Numbered from the stretch's first letter, positions 1 through 9,024 are shown. The stretch: DNA of 64,000 nt from Enterovibrio norvegicus_B (GCF_002876705.1 NZ_MDAG01000013.1:186001-250000); one strand, 5' to 3'. Program-made: numbers and translations. Notes: a model not told the origin generated them from the letters alone.

Positions 1-450
1 GGTTCCACATAAGAAGCCTCGCAGAAATGACAACCTAAACATCAAGAAATAACTCATATTTATATCAGTACCCCCTTCTTACAAGCCCTAATATGAGACA
101 CAAAATCAGGTACTTTTATCTGGTGCGCGCAGCCCTAAGCACTGATACGTTTTTTTAGACATGTCGAGCTCGTAACTTGAGCGATAGATACCATTTTCGC
201 GGTGAAGACAATTCACACAGAGGCGCACATCATGGCCAATGTGGACTTTTCACCTTTGTTGTGAAATCTGACGAAGAGGAAGGCAAGTACGCGTAGTGTT
301 GAGGTATCGGCGAAAAGGCCAACGTGTTGACGTGAACGAAGATGTAGAGTGAGCACATAAAATTATACGAGTGTGCGCAAGCAGAAATGGCACACACCCG
401 TTTCGTAGCAGCATTGTATTCAATGCTTTAATAGCGTTGATTTATACGCG
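1..450. other. Left edge, no convincing gene
   Basis: No reading frame of useful length or with a recognisable product starts or ends here. A short open stretch on the plus strand (about 159-299, ending in TAG at 297-299) contains several Cys and His codons but has no start with a ribosome binding site, so I do not call it. The last part is the sequence downstream of the minus-strand hchA-type gene. Confidence 0.5.
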
Positions 451-1311
451 TTACTTCAGTGAATCCAACAAGGTATTCGCCGCTAATTTACCAAGTGCAT
501 CTGCCGCCATTGGGCTCGCCCCCGTGATCAGCTGTCGATCGAGGCACACAGTCTTGTCTGACTTAGTATTCATTAGCGTAACGCCAAGACTTTCGAGTTT
601 TTTGCTCAAGCCCCAAGGCATCTTCCCTGGCAGGTAACCTATTTTCGGCGTGACATCATCCACGGAATCGGGGAACACAGCCATCTTGTAGCCAGCATAA
701 AGGAATTCATTTCCCTCTAACGACGTTGCAAGCAATGCACCCGGACCATGACAAAGCGTGATAGTGAACAAACCATTGTCGTTCGCCCAATGCAGTGCTT
801 TACCTACGTTAATGTCTTCCGGAATGCCCAGCATGGCACCATGCCCACCCGGAATGAAAACTGCCGCATACGCATCGCTCTCACTGAACGACGTGTTCAC
901 GAAGTCTGCCAGCGATCCTGGTTGCTCGAAGCGTGATTTGTATTCGTCAAAGAATGCGACGACGTTGTCATCTTTGTTAGGAAACGCCCACATTTCGAAT
1001 ATCACAGGCTTGCCCGTCGGTGTCACAATATCGAAATCAAAGCCCGCATTTTTTAAGTGCAGCATCGGCAACAAAGCTTCTACAGGATGATTTCCTGTCG
1101 AGAATTGTTTCCCATTTTGCATTTGCATGTTTTTTTGTTCAGTGAAAATCACCAACACTTTTGAGCGATTGCCTTGGTACTGACGATACGTGACGCTCTC
1201 GTAATCTGTTTTATCAGATGTAGCGAGTTTCAATGCAAGCTTCGACGGTGAGTAAGACCCATCAGATTCACGCTTAGGGGCAAGGCCAAATAACTTTTTC
1301 AACATATCCAA
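451..1311 (-). CDS. hchA: HchA/Hsp31-type glyoxalase III (DJ-1/PfpI superfamily)
   Basis: Cytoplasmic enzyme of the DJ-1/PfpI superfamily. HchA proteins convert methylglyoxal to lactate without glutathione and have been described as protein deglycases and holding chaperones. The 286-residue length is close to that of E. coli HchA. The nucleophile elbow TLCHGPGALL places the catalytic Cys at residue 187, followed by His188. The upstream FIPGGHGAM loop and the GNHPVE segment (about residues 73-78) are typical of the Hsp31 branch. The gene lies 52 nt downstream of a quinone-reductase-like oxidoreductase on the same strand, so the two probably form an operon for handling reactive carbonyls or quinones under the divergent LysR regulator. 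The co-regulation is inference. Confidence 0.9.
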   Translation of the reverse strand: MDMLKKLFGLAPKRESDGSYSPSKLALKLATSDKTDYESVTYRQYQGNRSKVLVIFTEQKNMQMQNGKQFSTGNHPVEALLPMLHLKNAGFDFDIVTPTGKPVIFEMWAFPNKDDNVVAFFDEYKSRFEQPGSLADFVNTSFSESDAYAAVFIPGGHGAMLGIPEDINVGKALHWANDNGLFTITLCHGPGALLATSLEGNEFLYAGYKMAVFPDSVDDVTPKIGYLPGKMPWGLSKKLESLGVTLMNTKSDKTVCLDRQLITGASPMAADALGKLAANTLLDSLK

Positions 1312-1363
1312 ATATCCTTATAAGCACATCGTTAAACGGGGCAACAAAGTCCCCTCTTCAACG

Positions 1364-2308
1364 TTATGCAGAAACATTAATAATGATCTTACCTTGTGCT
1401 CGACCTGTCTCACTGCGAGCGTGGGCTTCTGCAACCTGGTTTAAGGCAAATTCGCTATCGATATTGACCGTCAACTGACCTGCATCAGCAAGCACTGCTA
1501 GTTTTTCCAACTGTTCGCGGTTCGGCAAAACAAAGCAAAATGATGCATTCACACCGAACGCCGCCGCTTTGTCTTCTTCAGGTGTCTTCGCAATCGAGAC
1601 CAAGCGACCGCCTTTTTTCAGCGTTTTAAAGCTGTTGTCCTGCGTGTCACCGCCAATGGTGTCAAACACAACATCCAAATCTTCAAGTGTTGAGAAATCT
1701 TCTTCACGGTAATCAATCACATGGTCAGCGCCAAGCCCCAACACAAGTTCAGTGTTGCGTGAAGACGTCGTGGTGTACACCGTTGCGCCGCGAAGTTTGG
1801 CCAATTGAATAGCAAACTGACCTACCGCACCTGAACCGCCATGGATGAGTACACGTTCCCCTTCTTTGAGTTGCACGTATTCATTCAAAGCTTGCCATGC
1901 CGTCAACGCTGCAAGCGGCACACCAGCAGCCTCTTGCCAGCTTAGTGACGCCGGTTTGATGGCAACCTCGTCAGCGGAAACAACAATGTACTCAGCATAG
2001 CTGCCGTTATTTGCGATCTCTGGGCGGCTATACACCGCATCACCGATAGTAAGACTTGTTACATTGTCGCCCGTTGCGACCACTTCGCCAGAAACATCCC
2101 AGCCAAGGGTTAAAGGCAGTGAGTGATTGAGCAATGGTTGTAAGTAACCTTCACGGATTTTCCAATCAACAGGGTTTACTGATGCAGCACGTACTTTGAT
2201 TAGCACTTCGTCGGCCTTGGGTGTTGGAATATCAATCGTGTTTAACGCAAGCACGTTCTGACCGCCAAAATCACTTATCTGTACTGCTTTCATTACATTG
2301 CTCATCAT
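1364..2308 (-). CDS. NADP-dependent quinone-oxidoreductase-like MDR protein
   Basis: Medium-chain dehydrogenase/reductase family member of 314 residues. It has an N-terminal GroES-like fold and a Rossmann domain with the nucleotide-binding motif GGSGAVGQFA near residue 150. I see no catalytic or structural zinc cysteines, which points to the zeta-crystallin/quinone reductase branch rather than zinc alcohol dehydrogenases. A longer frame continues upstream, but the start at 2308 (MMSNVMKAV) is preceded by AAAGGAGAAGC, and the extension would run into the divergent regulator gene, so I use the internal start. The exact substrate is unknown. Neighbours are hchA downstream and a divergent LysR gene. 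Confidence 0.85.
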   Translation of the reverse strand: MMSNVMKAVQISDFGGQNVLALNTIDIPTPKADEVLIKVRAASVNPVDWKIREGYLQPLLNHSLPLTLGWDVSGEVVATGDNVTSLTIGDAVYSRPEIANNGSYAEYIVVSADEVAIKPASLSWQEAAGVPLAALTAWQALNEYVQLKEGERVLIHGGSGAVGQFAIQLAKLRGATVYTTTSSRNTELVLGLGADHVIDYREEDFSTLEDLDVVFDTIGGDTQDNSFKTLKKGGRLVSIAKTPEEDKAAAFGVNASFCFVLPNREQLEKLAVLADAGQLTVNIDSEFALNQVAEAHARSETGRAQGKIIINVSA

Positions 2309-2448
2309 GCTTCTCCTTTGGGTTTGTTTACATACCCAAACAACCAAGCGCTGTTGAGTATCAATGTGAGCAAATCGTAACCTTTCTTTACCCTCTTGAT
2401 TAGACACGAAACCATCACTATATTGTTTACAAATTGGAAACAATTGGT

Positions 2449-3369
2449 ATGGAAATGGCATTAATGAATGAAAATATGCAGGAATTGATTCTCTTTTCTC
2501 ATATAAACCGCCAGGGCAGTTTATCGGCAGCAGCACAGCTATTAGGGATCAGTCGGTCATCGGTCAGTAAGCAGCTCGCGGCGCTAGAAAAGAAAATTGG
2601 TTCGCGACTCTTCAACCGAACGACCCGCAAAATCATGCTCACAGACGTCGGACGAAAAGTGCTGCAAGAAGCGCACAATGTCGAGTTAGCGCTCCAGCGC
2701 ATAGAGCACATCAGCGAAGACTCTCGGTCTGTGGTGGCGGGGGAACTGAAGGTTTCTTGCCCTGCGGCACAAGGACGAATACACATTACGCCGTTGATGA
2801 CAGAGTTCCTAAAACGTTACCCGGATGTGTCCATTAACTTGCAGTTGGAAGACCGTTTCGTCGATATGGTTGCCGAAAACATCGATGTGTCGATTCGTGT
2901 GGGGTATTTGCCAGATTCAACCTTGATCGCGCGGAAACTTGGGGATGTGTCTTGGGTACTTTGCGCCAGCCCAACGTATTTGGAAACCGCACCACCGTTA
3001 AAAAAACCATCAGACTTGCTCAATCATCCTTGTCTCTATTACCGCAGCACGAAAGTCACCATGAACACCTGGTCGTTTATCGGGAACAACCGAGAAGAAG
3101 ACGTCACTGTGTCAGGGCCCTTTTCCGTCAATGATCCCGGTGTGCTGGTCTCTGCTGCATTGGACCATGTCGGTGTGCTGTTGCTCGACAGAGGTTTGCT
3201 AGGGAACACCATCGAAGAGGGAAAACTCGTGCCGTTACTTGAAGAGTATCAGGCGGTGGGTGGCCTCCCGACCTATGTGGTTTACCCTGAGCGGGAGTTT
3301 ATCCCGGCTAAAACCCGTGCCTTGGTAGACTTCCTGCTTGAGAAAGCCCCCTCTACGTTTCATCGCTAA
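2449..3369 (+). CDS. LysR-family transcriptional regulator
   Basis: About 306 residues. The N-terminal winged helix-turn-helix includes the segment GSLSAAAQLLGISRSSVSKQ, followed by LEKKIGSRLFNRTTR, the usual LysR signature. The rest is a periplasmic-binding-protein-like effector domain. The gene is divergent from the quinone-reductase-like gene with about 140 nt between their starts, the usual layout for a LysR protein that controls its neighbour in response to a small aromatic or quinone-like molecule (inference). The start is uncertain: TTG 2434, ATG 2449 and ATG 2464 are all in frame, and none has a strong ribosome binding site. The stop codon lies inside the first unit of a 16-bp tandem repeat. 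Confidence 0.87.
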   Translation: MEMALMNENMQELILFSHINRQGSLSAAAQLLGISRSSVSKQLAALEKKIGSRLFNRTTRKIMLTDVGRKVLQEAHNVELALQRIEHISEDSRSVVAGELKVSCPAAQGRIHITPLMTEFLKRYPDVSINLQLEDRFVDMVAENIDVSIRVGYLPDSTLIARKLGDVSWVLCASPTYLETAPPLKKPSDLLNHPCLYYRSTKVTMNTWSFIGNNREEDVTVSGPFSVNDPGVLVSAALDHVGVLLLDRGLLGNTIEEGKLVPLLEEYQAVGGLPTYVVYPEREFIPAKTRALVDFLLEKAPSTFHR

Positions 3370-3449
3370 ATGCTATTGCTTTGTTCGCTAAAAAATACGT
3401 TCGCTAAGAGCTACGTTTGCTAAATGCCATGTTCGCTAAATTCACTGAT
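3364..3449. repeat. Degenerate 16-bp tandem repeat
   Basis: After a first longer unit at 3364-3385 that includes the LysR stop codon, four 16-bp units follow directly: CGCTAAAAAATACGTT (3386), CGCTAAGAGCTACGTT (3402), TGCTAAATGCCATGTT (3418) and CGCTAAATTCACTGAT (3434). All share (C/T)GCTAA at their start and most share a GTT end. Each unit carries TAA, so the array is noncoding. The array sits just before the terminator shared by the convergent genes. Confidence 0.7.
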
Positions 3450-3462
3450 CACCAAAAACAAA

Positions 3463-3506
3463 AAAGCCGCGGCAATCCGCTCCAAAGAACGAAATACCGC
3501 GGCTTT
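3463..3506. terminator. Bidirectional intrinsic terminator, LysR gene / rhlE
   Basis: The arms AAAGCCGCGG (3463-3472) and CCGCGGCTTT (3497-3506) form a 10-bp stem with a 24-nt loop. A-rich DNA on the left and T-rich DNA on the right give a U tract in both directions. It sits between the convergent LysR and rhlE genes. Confidence 0.75.
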
Positions 3507-3528
3507 CTTCACATTTAAGCGTTAGCGA

Positions 3529-5046
3529 TTACGCATTGCCTGTTGGTGCTGGGCGTTGTTGGCGACGCTGTGCAGGTTTCGCGTTGCCACCACCTGAACG
3601 TCCATTGCCGCCACTGCGCGTTGCACTGTTGCCTCGGTTAGAACCGTTGTTACGGTGACTACTGTTACCGCGCGCAGGTTGCCCACCTTCTGATTGACCT
3701 TGCCCTTGGCTTTGACCTTGTGCAGGACGACGACGCTGGCCTTCGCCTTGTGCGCCACCCTCTTTGTTTTGTCCACCGAAGTGACGTGGGTTCTTGCCTG
3801 ATGGTTTATGACCACGTGCATTCTCACCAGAGCGTTGGCCGTCAGAATGACCCGTCTTAGGCTTCTTCGGTTTCTTCATTGGACGTCTGTCCAAACGAGA
3901 CTCTGGGATCGGGTTGGTAGGTTTAAAACCGTCCATCTCAACACGTGGCAATACTTGTTGAATTAAACGCTCAATACCAAACAAATCTATCGTTTCGTCT
4001 GCACATACCAGTGAAATAGCTTTGCCTGTTTCACCTGCGCGGCCTGTACGACCAATACGGTGAACATAGTCTTCAGCCACATTTGGCAAGTCAAAGTTAA
4101 CCACTTGCGGAAGCTGTGGAATATCAATACCACGCGCTGCAATATCCGTTGCTACCAATACGCGTACTTCGCCTGATTTGAAATCTGCCAGTGCTTTAGT
4201 GCGTGCGCCTTGGCTTTTGTTGCCGTGAATCGGTGCCGCAGTAATACCTTGATCGTTCAGGTAATGTGCCAGTTTGTTTGCACCGTGCTTAGTACGGCTA
4301 AATACCAAAACCTGACGCCAATCGCCTTCTTTGATCAGGCGAACCAACATTGGCGCTTTTTGGCGCTTGTCGACAGGATAAATGCTTTGTTCAACGGTTT
4401 GTGCTGTTGAGTTACGTGGCGTCACTGAAATCTCAACAGGATTGTTCACCAATCCTTTCGCGAGCTCACGGATCTCATCAGAGAATGTCGCGGAGAACAG
4501 CAGGTTTTGGCGTTGTTTTGGCAACAGAGCAAGTACTTTGCGGATGTCGCGAATGAAACCCATGTCCAGCATGCGGTCAGCTTCATCCAATACAAGCACT
4601 TCAAGCTGTGAAAATTTCACTGCGTTTTGGTTGTACAAATCAATCAAACGACCCGGTGTTGCCACCAGAATGTCGCTACCTTTACGAAGACGTAAAAGCT
4701 GAGGGTTGATTTTCACACCACCAAACACAACGTAAGAACTCACGTTCAAGTGACGGCTGTATTTAACAACGTTGTCATTAATCTGAGCGGCAAGCTCACG
4801 AGTCGGCGTCAAAATAAGCGCACGAACGTGGTTGCTTTTAGCACGCGGACCAGCACTTAAACGCTCAAGAATTGGCAGCGTAAAACCGGCTGTTTTCCCT
4901 GTCCCCGTTTGGGCTGCAGCCATTACATCTTGTCCTTCAAGAACAGCAGGGATCGCTTGAGCTTGGATCGGCGACGGTGTGTCATAACCCTGTTCTTCGA
5001 TGGCTTTGAGGATTGGTGCAGATAGACCTAACGAGGTGAAACCCAT
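3529..5046 (-). CDS. rhlE: ATP-dependent DEAD-box RNA helicase RhlE
   Basis: A 505-residue DEAD-box helicase. Visible motifs in order are the Q motif ending YDTPSPIQ, Walker A AAQTGTGKT, PTRELA, the DEAD box VLDEADRMLD, SAT (LLFSATF), and motif VI HRIGRTGRAGE. The C-terminal ~115 residues are low-complexity, rich in Gly, Gln, Arg and Asn, as in RhlE and SrmB-type proteins that bind RNA non-specifically. The enzyme remodels rRNA and mRNA structure, usually in ribosome assembly or RNA decay. The frame is open 29 codons further upstream, but the start at 5046 (MGFTSLGLS) matches the usual N-terminus of the family. It is transcribed toward the terminator shared with the LysR gene. Confidence 0.95.
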   Translation of the reverse strand: MGFTSLGLSAPILKAIEEQGYDTPSPIQAQAIPAVLEGQDVMAAAQTGTGKTAGFTLPILERLSAGPRAKSNHVRALILTPTRELAAQINDNVVKYSRHLNVSSYVVFGGVKINPQLLRLRKGSDILVATPGRLIDLYNQNAVKFSQLEVLVLDEADRMLDMGFIRDIRKVLALLPKQRQNLLFSATFSDEIRELAKGLVNNPVEISVTPRNSTAQTVEQSIYPVDKRQKAPMLVRLIKEGDWRQVLVFSRTKHGANKLAHYLNDQGITAAPIHGNKSQGARTKALADFKSGEVRVLVATDIAARGIDIPQLPQVVNFDLPNVAEDYVHRIGRTGRAGETGKAISLVCADETIDLFGIERLIQQVLPRVEMDGFKPTNPIPESRLDRRPMKKPKKPKTGHSDGQRSGENARGHKPSGKNPRHFGGQNKEGGAQGEGQRRRPAQGQSQGQGQSEGGQPARGNSSHRNNGSNRGNSATRSGGNGRSGGGNAKPAQRRQQRPAPTGNA

Positions 5047-5217
5047 AAATTCGATTCTCTGTAAAATATCTAATATTTCTGGCGAGATAGCATTGCTATT
5101 CCCAACTTCGAAAACATGACATACGCAAAGCACTTAGCGTCTTTAGTATTCATGCTACGTTGAATCGAATGATTGGAAACGTGTCGCCAGCTGCGTCTTG
5201 TTTTCAAGCAGCAGAAA

Positions 5218-5259
5218 TGAAAAAGCCCGCGCGCTCTTTGTTCTAAGAGCAGGCGGGCT
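5218..5259 (-). terminator. Intrinsic terminator after tRNA-Ser
   Basis: Read on the minus strand, AGCCCGC ... GCGGGCT closes a long stem that also pairs CTCTTAGAAC with its inverted partner AAGAG, then runs into TTTTTC. It lies 10 nt downstream of the tRNA gene's CCA end. Confidence 0.75.
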
Positions 5260-5269
5260 ATTTCGAATG

Positions 5270-5360
5270 TGGCGGAGAGATAGGGATTTGAACCCTAGGT
5301 GCGCTATAAACGCACGCCGGTTTTCAAGACCGGTGCTTTCAACCACTCAGCCATCTCTCC
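5270..5360 (-). tRNA. tRNA-Ser (anticodon UGA)
   Basis: The 91-nt minus-strand sequence folds as a class II tRNA. The acceptor arms GGAGAGA/TCTCTCC pair, the anticodon stem CCGGT/ACCGG frames the loop CTTGAAA with anticodon TGA, and a long variable arm (CGTGCGTTTATAGCGCACC) marks a serine tRNA. The T arm contains GGTTCAAATCC, and the 3' CCA is encoded. It is single, with its own terminator. Confidence 0.96.
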
Positions 5361-5725
5361 GTAAGTGGTGCGCATAATAATGGGCTGATGGCGTGCTGTA
5401 AAGGGTTAATTTCATCAAAATGCATTAAGTGCGGAGTTTTTGAACAGTTAACGCCAATTCTGCCCCTCCTACCCGATCCGACTGCACTGGCACGCTCATT
5501 TTGTGCTCCGTCCGGCGCAAGCTAGTCGTTAATTGCTCCTTTTTCTGTCTCAGATACTACACTTTCGAAAAAAGCCTTGTGTTATTAACAGGTAAATTGC
5601 GTTTTGAATTCATTAGGGATGAGATTCTCAAAGGTGCAACGTTTAATGCGTTTTACCGAGTCTTTGCATTACCCCCGAATGGATGTGAGCGTGGGTTTGT
5701 AATGAGAGACGACGAGAGAACCATA
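5361..5725. other. Gap between tRNA-Ser and the TPP-enzyme gene
   Basis: No gene is visible. The frame of the downstream enzyme is open back to 5501, but that extension has no ribosome binding site or family similarity. The region should hold the tRNA promoter on the minus strand and the promoter of the acetolactate-synthase-like gene; I cannot assign either with confidence. Confidence 0.5.
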
Positions 5726-7363
5726 ATGAAAACTTCAGATTTGTTTGTAAAAGCGCTCGAAAATGAAGGTGTTGAATACATCTATGGTATCCCGGGTGAA
5801 GAAAACCTCGATTTTCTCAACTCGCTAAAAGATTCCCCGATCGAACTTATCCTCACTCGGCACGAACAGGCCGCAGGTTTTATGGCTGCCACCTACGGCA
5901 GGCTAACTGGCAAGCCGGGTGTATGTTTGTCGACCCTCGGCCCCGGCGCAACGAACTTTGTCACCGCTGCAGCGTATGCGCAATTGGGCGCGATGCCCAT
6001 GGTGATGCTGGGCGGCCAAAAGCCTATTCGCAAAAGTAAGCAAGGTCGATTCCAGATCGTCGATGTCGTCAATCTAATGAAGCCCATCACCAAATATTCC
6101 GAACAAGTCGTAGACGGAAACAATGTACCCGCCATGGTACGCGAGTGTTTCCGCTTGTGTTCAGAAGAACGTCCAGGAGCAGGATATTTAGAACTGCCTG
6201 AAGACATTGCCGACGAAGATTCAGCCGCGACCATTTTTGATACCGTTCACCATCGCCGCCCTGATGCGAACATGCAAAGCCTCGAGCAAGCGGCGGATAT
6301 GATCAAGAATGCCAAAATGCCACTGCTACTGATTGGTGCAGGTGCAAACCGTAAACGTTCAAGTCAAGCACTCAAAGATTTCATCGATAAAACCGGCATC
6401 TACTTCTTTAACACGCAAATGGGCAAAGGGGTTGTGGATGAGCGCCATGAACGCTTCATTGGTACTGCCGCGCTTTCAAGCCACGATTTCTTGCACTGCG
6501 CCATCGAAAAAGCAGACCTCATCATCAACGTGGGTCACGATGTTATCGAGAAACCGCCTTTCTTTATGGAAAAAGGCGGCACGAAAGTCATTCATGTGAA
6601 CTTCTTCGCGGCGAGAACCGATGAAGTGTATTTCCCGCAATTGAATGTCGTGGGTGACATCTGTTCTTCAGTGAACCGCCTTACGGAAAAAGTGGGCAAA
6701 CTGAACCAAGACCTTAGTTTCTTCCAACGCGTAAAAGAGAATGTCGATCAGCGCACCACCAAATATTTTGAAGATCGCCGCTTCCCTATGTTGCCTCAGC
6801 GTTTGGTGAAGATTCTTCGAGACCAACTCGACGATGAAGACATTGTGACACTGGATAATGGGGTCTACAAAATTTGGTTCGCCCGCAATTATCAGTGCTA
6901 CACCAACAACACCCTGCTTCTTGATAACGCACTCGCCACCATGGGTGCGGGTTTGCCGTCAGCAATGGCAGCAAAACAACTCAACCCAACCAAAAAAGTG
7001 GTGTCCGTTAACGGTGATGGCGGCTTTTTGATGAACTCGCAGGAACTTGAAACCGCTGTGCGCATGGGTCTGGACTTGGTGGTCATCATTTTGAATGACA
7101 GTGCCTACGGCATGATCAAGTGGAAGCAAGAAGGCATGAACTTTGAGGATTATGGCCTCGATTTCAATAACCCCGACCTCGTCAAATATGCCAACAGCTT
7201 TGGCGCAATCGGTCATCGACCTGACAGCCATGATGAATTCCAATCCATCTTAAAACATGCACTGAATTCAAAAGGCGTTCACTTGATTGATCTCCCTGTC
7301 GATTACTCACTTAACCACTCCATTCTTAACGTATTGATTAAGGAAAGTGAGGGCATTAAATAG
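5726..7363 (+). CDS. Acetolactate-synthase-like thiamine diphosphate enzyme
   Basis: A 545-residue thiamine-diphosphate enzyme of the acetolactate synthase large-subunit type. The N-terminal pyrimidine domain has GIPGEENLDFL with the expected catalytic Glu and RHEQAAGFMA. The C-terminal domain has the TPP/magnesium motif NGDGGFLMNSQELETA, preceded by DNALATMGAGLP. There is no regulatory small subunit next to it, which fits a catabolic or stand-alone enzyme that condenses two pyruvates (or related 2-oxo acids). The start at 5726 (MKTSDLF) is chosen on family N-terminus and AGAGAAC upstream. The next gene, an aldehyde dehydrogenase, starts 13 nt after the stop, so the two act as an operon, possibly in 2-oxo-acid or aldehyde metabolism. 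Confidence 0.88.
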   Translation: MKTSDLFVKALENEGVEYIYGIPGEENLDFLNSLKDSPIELILTRHEQAAGFMAATYGRLTGKPGVCLSTLGPGATNFVTAAAYAQLGAMPMVMLGGQKPIRKSKQGRFQIVDVVNLMKPITKYSEQVVDGNNVPAMVRECFRLCSEERPGAGYLELPEDIADEDSAATIFDTVHHRRPDANMQSLEQAADMIKNAKMPLLLIGAGANRKRSSQALKDFIDKTGIYFFNTQMGKGVVDERHERFIGTAALSSHDFLHCAIEKADLIINVGHDVIEKPPFFMEKGGTKVIHVNFFAARTDEVYFPQLNVVGDICSSVNRLTEKVGKLNQDLSFFQRVKENVDQRTTKYFEDRRFPMLPQRLVKILRDQLDDEDIVTLDNGVYKIWFARNYQCYTNNTLLLDNALATMGAGLPSAMAAKQLNPTKKVVSVNGDGGFLMNSQELETAVRMGLDLVVIILNDSAYGMIKWKQEGMNFEDYGLDFNNPDLVKYANSFGAIGHRPDSHDEFQSILKHALNSKGVHLIDLPVDYSLNHSILNVLIKESEGIK

Positions 7364-7376
7364 AAAGGAAATGACC

Positions 7377-8768
7377 ATGACGGAACTGAGTGTCTATCGC
7401 CCGTTTGATAGCGGGCTGATAAAGACCATCCCAATGCAAAGCGCCAGCGATGTCGATACGGCAATCGCCAATGCCCATGCATTATTCTTGGATCGGCAGG
7501 CATGGTTGCCTGCCCACCAGCGTATCGAGATTCTAGAAAAAACCATCAGCATCATGTCTGATCAGGTTGAAGCGCTAACACTTTTAGCTGCCGAAGAAGG
7601 TGGGAAGCCTTACATCGATTCAAAAGTCGAAGTGCTCCGTGCCATTAATGGCGTCAAACTTGCTATTGAACACATCGCACAGATCAAAGGCGAGCAAATC
7701 CCAATGGGGCAAACCGCAGCGTCGGTAAACCGGCTTGCGTTCACTATTCGCGAGCCCATCGGTGTTGTGTCTTCTATCAGCGCCTTTAACCACCCGCTCA
7801 ATCTGATTGTTCACCAAGTCATTCCGGCGATTGCCGTCGGGTGTCCGGTGTTAATCAAACCTGCGATGACAACGCCCCTGTCGTGTCTGCGTCTTGTGGA
7901 GATTTTGCATGAAGCAGGCTTACCGAAGGGTTGGTGTCAGGCGCTGGTCACGGACAACGATGCGGCCAGCCAGCTGGTGTCCGACGCACGCATTAACTTC
8001 CTTTCCTTTATTGGTTCTGCCAATGTCGGATGGATGTTGCGCTCGCAACTCGCACCAGGCACACGCTGTGCCCTAGAGCATGGCGGCGCTGCGCCCGTTA
8101 TTGTCGATAACAGCGCCAATCTTGATGAGGTTGTACCTAGCCTCGCCAAAGGTGGGTTCTACCACGCGGGCCAAGTGTGTGTGTCAGTGCAACGCGTGTA
8201 TGCGCAGCAGGGATTCTGCCGTGAATTGGCCGTGCGCATTGCAGAAGCAGGGGATCAAATGAAGGTGGGCGATCCGCTCGACCCTTCAACAGAAGTGGGC
8301 CCTCTTATTCTGCCGCGCGAAGTTGATCGCGTCGAAGAATGGGTGAATGAAGCGGTCGCTGCGGGTGCTGAGCTGATCAGTGGCGGTAAACGGTTGTCTG
8401 ACAGCTGTTACGCACCGACGGTGCTACTCAATCCTCCTGACGATGTCCGCGTTTCACAAAACGAAATCTTTGGCCCTGTGATTTGCGTGTATTCCTATGT
8501 CGACAAAGCTGATGCAATAAGACGTGCGAACGATCTCCCTTTTGCATTCCAAGCTTCGGTTTTTACTAATAATTTGGAAGATGCGCTATCACTCACACAG
8601 CAATTAAATGCAACTGCTGTTATGGTTAATGACCACACCGCGTTTCGCGTCGATTGGATGCCATTTGGTGGGCGCGATGCATCAGGCATTGGCCTAGGCG
8701 GTATTCAATATTCAATGCATGAAATGACCAGAGATAAAATGCTGGTCTTCAAGAGCCCCAGTTTGTAG
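7377..8768 (+). CDS. NAD(P)-dependent aldehyde dehydrogenase
   Basis: Aldehyde dehydrogenase superfamily protein of 463 residues that oxidises an aldehyde to the acid. The catalytic Cys is at residue 268 in GQVCVSVQRV, and the general-base region reads LEHGGAAPVIV, where most family members have LELGG. FNHPLNL and the C-terminal MPFGGRDASGIG also fit. The ribosome binding site AAAGGAA lies too close to ATG 7371, so the start at 7377 (MTELSVYRP) is preferred. It follows the TPP enzyme with 13 nt between them and probably works on an aldehyde produced or consumed in the same pathway; the substrate cannot be read from sequence. Confidence 0.9.
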   Translation: MTELSVYRPFDSGLIKTIPMQSASDVDTAIANAHALFLDRQAWLPAHQRIEILEKTISIMSDQVEALTLLAAEEGGKPYIDSKVEVLRAINGVKLAIEHIAQIKGEQIPMGQTAASVNRLAFTIREPIGVVSSISAFNHPLNLIVHQVIPAIAVGCPVLIKPAMTTPLSCLRLVEILHEAGLPKGWCQALVTDNDAASQLVSDARINFLSFIGSANVGWMLRSQLAPGTRCALEHGGAAPVIVDNSANLDEVVPSLAKGGFYHAGQVCVSVQRVYAQQGFCRELAVRIAEAGDQMKVGDPLDPSTEVGPLILPREVDRVEEWVNEAVAAGAELISGGKRLSDSCYAPTVLLNPPDDVRVSQNEIFGPVICVYSYVDKADAIRRANDLPFAFQASVFTNNLEDALSLTQQLNATAVMVNDHTAFRVDWMPFGGRDASGIGLGGIQYSMHEMTRDKMLVFKSPSL

Positions 8769-8778
8769 TCGAGGCTAT

Positions 8779-8812
8779 CGTTCTTGCAGGATCACATGGT
8801 CCTGCAAGAACG
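8779..8812. terminator. Perfect 13-bp hairpin after the aldehyde dehydrogenase gene
   Basis: CGTTCTTGCAGGA (8779-8791) pairs with TCCTGCAAGAACG (8800-8812) around an 8-nt loop. It lacks a clear U tract, so it may be a terminator needing help, a processing signal, or the end structure of the mRNA. It begins 10 nt after the stop codon. Confidence 0.55.
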
Positions 8813-8884
8813 AGATAACAATAAAAACGGTTTTACTAAAAAACCATGGCTACAAATTAGGGCGCTAAAGATGTCAGTTTCACT

Positions 8885-8911
8885 TTCCCAAAATCATTGT
8901 CAGATTGCGAA
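8885..8911. promoter_or_regulatory. SypG-type enhancer sites before sypA
   Basis: On the minus strand 8911-8897 reads TTCGCAATCTGACAA, matching the pattern TTC(T/G/C)CA-N3-TGA seen before the other syp units. An overlapping plus-strand copy, TTCCCAAAATCATTG (8885-8899), has one mismatch. They lie about 65-90 bp upstream of the sigma54 promoter, the usual distance for an enhancer-binding activator. Confidence 0.5.
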
Positions 8912-8972
8912 ATCGCTAGCTCCCAATGCAGTGCATAGTCATAAGTCTCTGATCTTAAACAATATGAAATTA

Positions 8973-8990
8973 TTGGCATAGTTTTCGCTT
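8973..8990 (+). promoter_or_regulatory. Sigma54 (-24/-12) promoter of sypA
   Basis: TTGGCATAGTTTTCGCTT has GG at 8975-8976 and GC at 8987-8988 with exactly 10 nt between, as required for RpoN. The SypG activator encoded downstream is a sigma54-dependent protein, so this is the expected promoter of the sypA-G unit. Confidence 0.8.
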
Positions 8991-9024
8991 AAGACATATA
9001 TCTATACAGGGGAGGTAGGAAATC

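Noticed and set aside
3364..3449. CRISPR-like array
   Set aside because: Units are 16 bp, directly adjacent without spacers, and there are no cas genes.
3522..3827. A 101-codon frame inside the rhlE 3' end
   Set aside because: It is an out-of-frame reading of the low-complexity RhlE tail on the same strand.
8784..8981. A 65-codon frame between the aldehyde dehydrogenase gene and sypA
   Set aside because: It starts inside the 13-bp hairpin, runs through the enhancer and promoter elements of sypA, and has no ribosome binding site.
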